Assembly: GCF_013280495.1 (NCBI RefSeq)
Contig: NZ_JABSSX010000002.1
Span: forward strand, 372,001-436,000
Reading direction: 5' to 3'
Length of the DNA: 64,000 bases
Source of the DNA: Brevibacterium permense
GTDB lineage: Bacteria; Actinomycetota; Actinomycetes; Actinomycetales; Brevibacteriaceae
Below, piece by piece: positions 59,809-64,000 of this stretch. The notes under the pieces were generated by a model. It had not been told where the DNA came from, ran no database searches, and was given only the letters and a program-made list of their open reading frames with translations. Position numbers and translations under genes: made by a program. Within the stretch, counting starts at the first letter, position 1; the number at the start of each line of letters is the position of its first letter.

Positions 59809-61023
59809 TCAGACGAGCCCACCGTCGAGGTAGACCGAGTTGACCCGGTCCTCGATTCCACGGACGTCGGCGGTGCGCAGGTCGCCGTCCACGACGACGA
59901 GGTCGGCCAGTCCGCCCTCGCTGATTCGGCCGACCCGATCGTCATCGAGCAGGCGGGCGGCCACGGAGGTTCCGGCGGCGAGCGCCTCCGTCGTGGACAG
60001 TCCCACCTCGGCCAGCAGGCTGATCTCTTCGAGGTTCTCCCCGTGCGGTCCGACTCCGGCATCGGTGCCCAGCGCGATCGGGACTCCTGCTGCGTGGGCC
60101 CGGCCGATCGACTCCTGATGGGCGTCGACGACGCGACGGGCCTTGTCGACGACGGAGGCGGGCAGTCCGGCCCCGGCGTCGGCGGCCTTGATGACGGCCT
60201 GCGGGGCCTGCAGTGTCGGGACGAGGAAGGTGCCGTGTTCACACATGAGGTCGATGGCTTCGTCGTCGAGGTAGATGCCGTGTTCGATCGAACGCACCCC
60301 GGCGCGGACGGCGTTCTTGATTCCCGGTGCGCCCTGCGCGTGGGACATCACGTGCGCACCTTGGGCGGCCGCCTCGGCGACGATGACAGCGATCTCGGCT
60401 TCGGTGAACTGGGAGTGACGCGGATCGTCGCGTGGGGAGAGCACTCCCCCGGTCGAGCAGATCTTGATGTGGTCGGCCCCGGCTCGCAGCATTTCGCGGG
60501 TCTTCTTCTGCACCTCTTCGAGTCCGTCGGCGACGCCGGACGGCCGGCCGGGGTGAGGGGCCAGGAAAGGAGACTCCGCCCCGGAGACGAGGTGGAAGTC
60601 TCCGTGGCCACCGGTCTGGGACATGATGTTGACGGCGATCGTCAGCCGCGGACCGCGCACCACACCGGTCTCCACGGCGACCTTCGCACCGAGGTCTGTG
60701 CCTCCGGCGTCGCGCACGGTCGTGACTCCGCCGTTGAGGGTGGCTTCCATATTCTTCACGGAGTTGAAGAACTGGAGCGAGAACGGGTCGTGGAAGTTCG
60801 AGGTGGCTGCCGCGCCGCTGCTCGTGAGATGGACGTGGCAGTCGATGACTCCGGGGATGATCGTCCTCCCCGTGCAGTCCACGTAGTCGTCACCTGCGTT
60901 GTGCGAACCCTGCCCTCCTTCCGCCACCGAGGCGATCCGTCCGTCGTCAATGACGACGTCGCGGGTGCCGGGCAGGAAGCGGGTTCCGTCGAAGACCGTA
61001 GCCTGGGTGAGAACTGTGACCAT
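59809..61023 (-). CDS. Metal-dependent amidohydrolase (imidazolonepropionase/prolidase-like)
   Basis: A 404-residue amidohydrolase-superfamily protein from the ATG at 61023 (AGGAG upstream; a start five codons earlier is possible). Metal-site motifs: VIDCHVHL, Lys in GADHIKICSTGG, HVMSHAQG, RSIEHGIYLDDEAI and the final Asp in ALGTDAGVGPHGENL. It resembles the Xaa-Pro dipeptidase/aryldialkylphosphatase-related group (Sgx9260 type). No signal peptide. The substrate is unknown and nothing next to it suggests a pathway. It is divergent from the peptide-synthetase gene. Confidence 0.88.
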   Translation of the reverse strand: MVTVLTQATVFDGTRFLPGTRDVVIDDGRIASVAEGGQGSHNAGDDYVDCTGRTIIPGVIDCHVHLTSSGAAATSNFHDPFSLQFFNSVKNMEATLNGGVTTVRDAGGTDLGAKVAVETGVVRGPRLTIAVNIMSQTGGHGDFHLVSGAESPFLAPHPGRPSGVADGLEEVQKKTREMLRAGADHIKICSTGGVLSPRDDPRHSQFTEAEIAVIVAEAAAQGAHVMSHAQGAPGIKNAVRAGVRSIEHGIYLDDEAIDLMCEHGTFLVPTLQAPQAVIKAADAGAGLPASVVDKARRVVDAHQESIGRAHAAGVPIALGTDAGVGPHGENLEEISLLAEVGLSTTEALAAGTSVAARLLDDDRVGRISEGGLADLVVVDGDLRTADVRGIEDRVNSVYLDGGLV

Positions 61024-61098
61024 GGGCGTGCTCCTCATCGTTGAAAATTATCTGGACGACCGTGGACGGTCGGCTCCTCACATCTATCACGGACGCTT

Positions 61099-61148
61099 GC
61101 TCTGTGACGAGAGGGACCGCTCCGCGCTGTGACGAGAGCGACCTCTCC
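61099..61148. repeat. Two 25-bp tandem direct repeats in the amidohydrolase/NRPS divergent region
   Basis: Units at 61099-61123 and 61124-61148 match at 22 of 25 positions, sharing CTGTGACGAGAG. A truncated third copy (GTGACGATCAGGG) follows at about 61149. Their place in a 301-base divergent promoter region suggests operators. The rest of the region (61024-61324) shows nothing else I can name. Confidence 0.55.
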
Positions 61149-61324
61149 GTGACGATCAGGGCGGTATCGAAGAGAACTGTGACTTAAGATCAGACATCGG
61201 AACCGGAATGCGCACTGTTCGCGCCCCGACCCGTGTTCACGTCCGCGACACCTTCTTGGGTTATGGTCACCGGCGGCACCGGTCAGCCCGGCGCCGATCA
61301 GCTCCCGAGCGACCCGGAAGACAC

Positions 61325-64000
61325 GTGAGAGAATACGCACCGCAGTTCCCGTCCCCCGCATGGCCCCGTGAGGACCGCACCCTCATCGACGTCCTCCTCG
61401 AGTCGGCCGCCGCGCATCCCGATCAGCCGGCTCTCGACGACGGCACCCGGGTGCTCAGCTATTCGGAGCTCATCACCGCGATCCGCGATCTCGCACTGGA
61501 GATGGCCGAGACCGGGATCGGCCCCGGTGACAAGGTCGGCGTCCGTGTCCCTTCGGGGTCGGTGGATCTGTACCTGGCGATCCTCGCCACGCTCATGCTC
61601 GGCGCGGCCTACGTCCCCGTCGACGTCGACGATCCGGATGAGCGGGCGCGCACCGTGTTCGCCGAGGCGGCCGTGACCGGAGTGATCACCGCCGGACCGC
61701 ACATCGAATCCCGCACCGACCGCGGCCCGCTCGACCGTTCCGAGCTGCGGTCTCCCACGCCCGATGACGACTGCTGGGTGATCTTCACCTCCGGGTCGAC
61801 GGGCACCCCGAAGGGCGTTGCCGTCGCCCACCGTTCGGCCGCGGCCTTCGTCGACGCCGAGGCGGCCCTCTTCTGCGTCGAGGAGCCGCTGGGTCCAGGC
61901 GATCGCGTTCTCGCCGGACTGTCCGTGGCCTTCGACGCCAGCTGCGAGGAGATGTGGTTGGCATGGCGGCACGGCGCATGCCTGGTCCCGGCCCCGCGTG
62001 CACTGGTGAAGTCCGGCATGGATCTGGGGCCGTGGCTGTCGTCGCGGCAGATCACCGTCGTCTCGACCGTGCCGACCTTGGCCGCGCTGTGGCCGGCGGA
62101 GAGTCTCGACAATGTCCGCCTCCTAATCTTCGGCGGCGAGGCGTGTCCGCCCGAGCTGGGGCGCCGGCTCAGCGATGACGACCGCGAAGTGTGGAACACC
62201 TACGGTCCCACCGAGGCGACCGTCGTCGCCTGCGCCGCCATGCTCGACGGTTCCGAGCCGGTGCGCATCGGCCTGCCGCTCAAGGGCTGGGACCTGGCCG
62301 TCGTCGATGCCGAGGGCGTGCCCGTCGCCGATGGAGAGACCGGTGAGCTCATCATCGGCGGGGTCGGTCTGGCCCGCTATCTCGATCCGGCGAAGGACGC
62401 CGAGAAGTTCGCTCCCATGCCGAGCCTCGGCTGGGAGCGGGCGTACCGGTCGGGTGACCTCGTCGTCAACGATCCGGCCGGGCTGGTCTTCGTCGGTCGC
62501 GCCGACGAGCAGATCAAGCTCGGAGGCAGGCGCATCGAGCTCGGCGAGATCGATGCTGCGCTGCAGGCTCTGCCCGGTGTCGAAGGCGCTGCCGCGGCAG
62601 TGAAGAAGACCGCGGCCGGCACGGACGTCCTCATCGGCTATCTCGCCCCCGGTGCCGGTTCCGGCGAGGCCGACCTTCCCGCCTGGGAGGCCCGGCTGCG
62701 TGTCGAACTGCCGACCGCGCTCGTTCCGCGTCTGGCTCTCGTCGAGGACCTGCCCACGAAGACCTCGGGCAAGGTCGACCGCAACGCCCTGCCGTGGCCG
62801 CTCGATGACGGCGCCGAGGCCGCCGGATCCGATGAGGTCTTCGATGAGGACACGGAGTGGGTCGCCGAGCAGTGGGCCGCGGTCCTCGGTGCCCGACCCG
62901 GCAGCGATACGGACTTCTTCACCGCCGGCGGCGGTTCCCTGGGAGCAGCCCAGCTCGTGTCCCGGCTGCGCACCCGCCATCCCAGCGTCACGGTCGGCGA
63001 TATCTACGCCCACCCGCGCTTCGGCGCCCTGTCCAGGCTCTGCCTCGGCGAAGAAGGGTCCGGCATCGGACCGACGGGACCCAAGCGCACGATCACACGG
63101 ACTTCCCGGGGGATGCAGGCTTTCCAGGTTCTGCTCGGGATCCCGGTGCACATCCTCGGCGGGGTCCGGTGGGTGGTGCTGGCGATGCTGGCGGCCAATA
63201 TCGGTGTCGGACTCGGCGCGGATCTGCCGCTGACTCCGTGGCCGGTCGTCGCCGTCCTCTTCCTCGTCTTCGTCACCGCCTGGGGGCGGATGCTCATCTC
63301 AGCCGGAGCAGCGCGTCTGCTCATGATCGGGATCCGGCCCGGGGACTATCCGCGATCGGGCTGGGTGCACAAGCGGCTGTGGCTGGCCGAGCACATCGCC
63401 GATCTTGCTGCGGCGGTATCGGTGGCGAGCGCACCGTGGGTGACCTGGTATGCGAAGCTGCTGGGCAACCGGATCGGGCCCGATGCCGATCTGCACTCGG
63501 TGCCGCCGGTGACCGGCTTCCTCACCCTCGGCGAGGGTGCGGCGGTGGAACCCGAGGTCGATCTCAAGGGCTGGTGGGTCGACGGCGATCTGCTGCGCAT
63601 CGGACGAATCGACATCAGTCGCAATGCCACGATCGGTGCCCGGTCGACGCTCATGCCCGGCGCCGAGGTGGGCGTCGGGGCCCTCGTCGAAGCCGGATCC
63701 TCGGTGACCGGTCGGGTGCGGAAGAATCAGATCTACTCGGGTTCGCCGGCCGTTCGCGTCGGGAAGGCGAAGAAGTCCTGGCCTGCTCCCCCGCCCAGGC
63801 GGCGTCTGCCGTTCCTGTTCTACGCCGTGGGCTCCCAGATCAATGCGCTCCTGCCGTATCTCGCCGTGGTGCCGGGCGTCGCGCTCATGCTCGGAGTCTC
63901 CGGGGTGGAGGTCGTCGAGTCGCCCTGGCTGCTGGTCGCGTGGTCACCTGTCGTGGCCTGTCTGTGGTTCTTCACCACTGCACTGTTCATCCTCATCGCA
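61325..64000 (+). CDS. Pls/PosA-type single-module nonribosomal peptide synthetase (3' end beyond window)
   Basis: 892 codons, open to the window edge. Adenylation domain at about 10-500 with all cores: FTSGSTGTPKGV (A3), FDASCEEMW (A4), NTYGPTEATV (A5), YRSGDL (A7), GRADEQIKLGGRRIELGEID (A8) and PTKTSGKVDR (A10). Carrier domain at about 515-585, with attachment Ser538 in FFTAGGGSLGA. Then membrane segments from about 600 and a left-handed beta-helix acyltransferase-like part (IGRIDISRNATIGARSTLMPGAEVGVGALV), followed by more membrane segments. No condensation domain. This is the layout of poly-epsilon-lysine synthetase Pls and PosA relatives, usually about 1300 residues. Start GTG at 61325 (GGAAG upstream). 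Confidence 0.88.
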   Translation, partial: MREYAPQFPSPAWPREDRTLIDVLLESAAAHPDQPALDDGTRVLSYSELITAIRDLALEMAETGIGPGDKVGVRVPSGSVDLYLAILATLMLGAAYVPVDVDDPDERARTVFAEAAVTGVITAGPHIESRTDRGPLDRSELRSPTPDDDCWVIFTSGSTGTPKGVAVAHRSAAAFVDAEAALFCVEEPLGPGDRVLAGLSVAFDASCEEMWLAWRHGACLVPAPRALVKSGMDLGPWLSSRQITVVSTVPTLAALWPAESLDNVRLLIFGGEACPPELGRRLSDDDREVWNTYGPTEATVVACAAMLDGSEPVRIGLPLKGWDLAVVDAEGVPVADGETGELIIGGVGLARYLDPAKDAEKFAPMPSLGWERAYRSGDLVVNDPAGLVFVGRADEQIKLGGRRIELGEIDAALQALPGVEGAAAAVKKTAAGTDVLIGYLAPGAGSGEADLPAWEARLRVELPTALVPRLALVEDLPTKTSGKVDRNALPWPLDDGAEAAGSDEVFDEDTEWVAEQWAAVLGARPGSDTDFFTAGGGSLGAAQLVSRLRTRHPSVTVGDIYAHPRFGALSRLCLGEEGSGIGPTGPKRTITRTSRGMQAFQVLLGIPVHILGGVRWVVLAMLAANIGVGLGADLPLTPWPVVAVLFLVFVTAWGRMLISAGAARLLMIGIRPGDYPRSGWVHKRLWLAEHIADLAAAVSVASAPWVTWYAKLLGNRIGPDADLHSVPPVTGFLTLGEGAAVEPEVDLKGWWVDGDLLRIGRIDISRNATIGARSTLMPGAEVGVGALVEAGSSVTGRVRKNQIYSGSPAVRVGKAKKSWPAPPPRRRLPFLFYAVGSQINALLPYLAVVPGVALMLGVSGVEVVESPWLLVAWSPVVACLWFFTTALFILIA

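Noticed and set aside
61099..61160. Tandem repeats as a CRISPR remnant
   Set aside because: Units are adjacent without spacers and no cas genes are present.

Overview
The window is high-GC actinobacterial chromosome from the order Micrococcales, most likely Brevibacterium or a close relative. The genus is an inference. It rests on the actinobacterial gene order around the division and cell-wall cluster (no ftsA, with sepF, yggT and divIVA downstream of ftsZ), a SigA with a long Lys/Ala/Thr-rich N-terminus, PknL- and GarA-type signalling genes, and a MurE carrying the DNPR signature of meso-diaminopimelate ligases. Brevibacterium has mDAP peptidoglycan, while many Micrococcales have lysine or ornithine. 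Almost every base is housekeeping chromosome; I see no phage, transposon, plasmid or CRISPR locus.

Layout. 1-2.7 kb: the 5' part of cydA (cytochrome bd oxidase, cut by the window edge), divergent from a BlaI-type repressor and an M56 metallopeptidase, with three BlaI-like operators between them. 2.8-12.4 kb: parE-type topoisomerase, an amidase lipoprotein, the principal sigma factor, a DUF4192 protein, a spermidine-synthase-like protein and a HelD-family RNA polymerase-associated helicase. 12.6-38.6 kb: an almost unbroken minus-strand run. Read in the direction of transcription it is mraZ-rsmH-ftsL-ftsI-murE-murF-mraY-murD-ftsW-murG-murC-ftsQ-ftsZ-pgeF-sepF-yggT-divIVA-lspA-rluD-dnaE-hisD-nrdR. 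Many junctions overlap or lie within 5 bases, so translation is probably coupled from rsmH to ftsQ. 38.6-43.9 kb: divergent from mraZ, a MoxR ATPase, a DUF58 protein and a TgpA-type transglutaminase. The intergenic region between them is full of MraZ-box-like repeats.

43.9-52.5 kb: YdcF-type protein, DUF3040 membrane protein, DNA polymerase IV, a lipoprotein, a polyprenyl diphosphate synthase, a small Rv2175c-like DNA-binding protein, a LysM/lytic transglycosylase protein and a PASTA-containing Ser/Thr kinase. 52.5-56.0 kb: class II DAHP synthase (aroG), then a gcvH-FHA-bifunctional nuclease operon. The kinase/isoprenoid/aroG neighbourhood resembles the Mycobacterium tuberculosis idsA2-Rv2175c-pknL-aroG region, and the gcvH-FHA-DUF151 set resembles its gcvH-garA region, but the usual MerR regulators are missing. 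56.2-61.0 kb: tRNA-Pro(GGG), an MFS/Na+:H+ antiporter-like pair, a DedA-family protein behind a half-conserved DtxR/IdeR-like box, and an amidohydrolase. 61.3 kb to the end: a Pls/PosA-type single-module nonribosomal peptide synthetase, cut by the window edge.

The common thread is envelope growth: precursor synthesis (mur, mraY, murG), polymerisation and crosslinking (ftsW, ftsI), division (ftsQ, ftsL, ftsZ, sepF, divIVA), remodelling (amidase, transglycosylase) and phosphosignalling (PASTA kinase, FHA). The most interesting items are the MraZ-box clusters facing both operons, the FHA protein with a long prion-like Q/G/N/Y-rich arm, the LysM transglycosylase without a visible export signal, the lysine-like code of the Pls-type synthetase, and a perfect 28-bp inverted repeat after helD.
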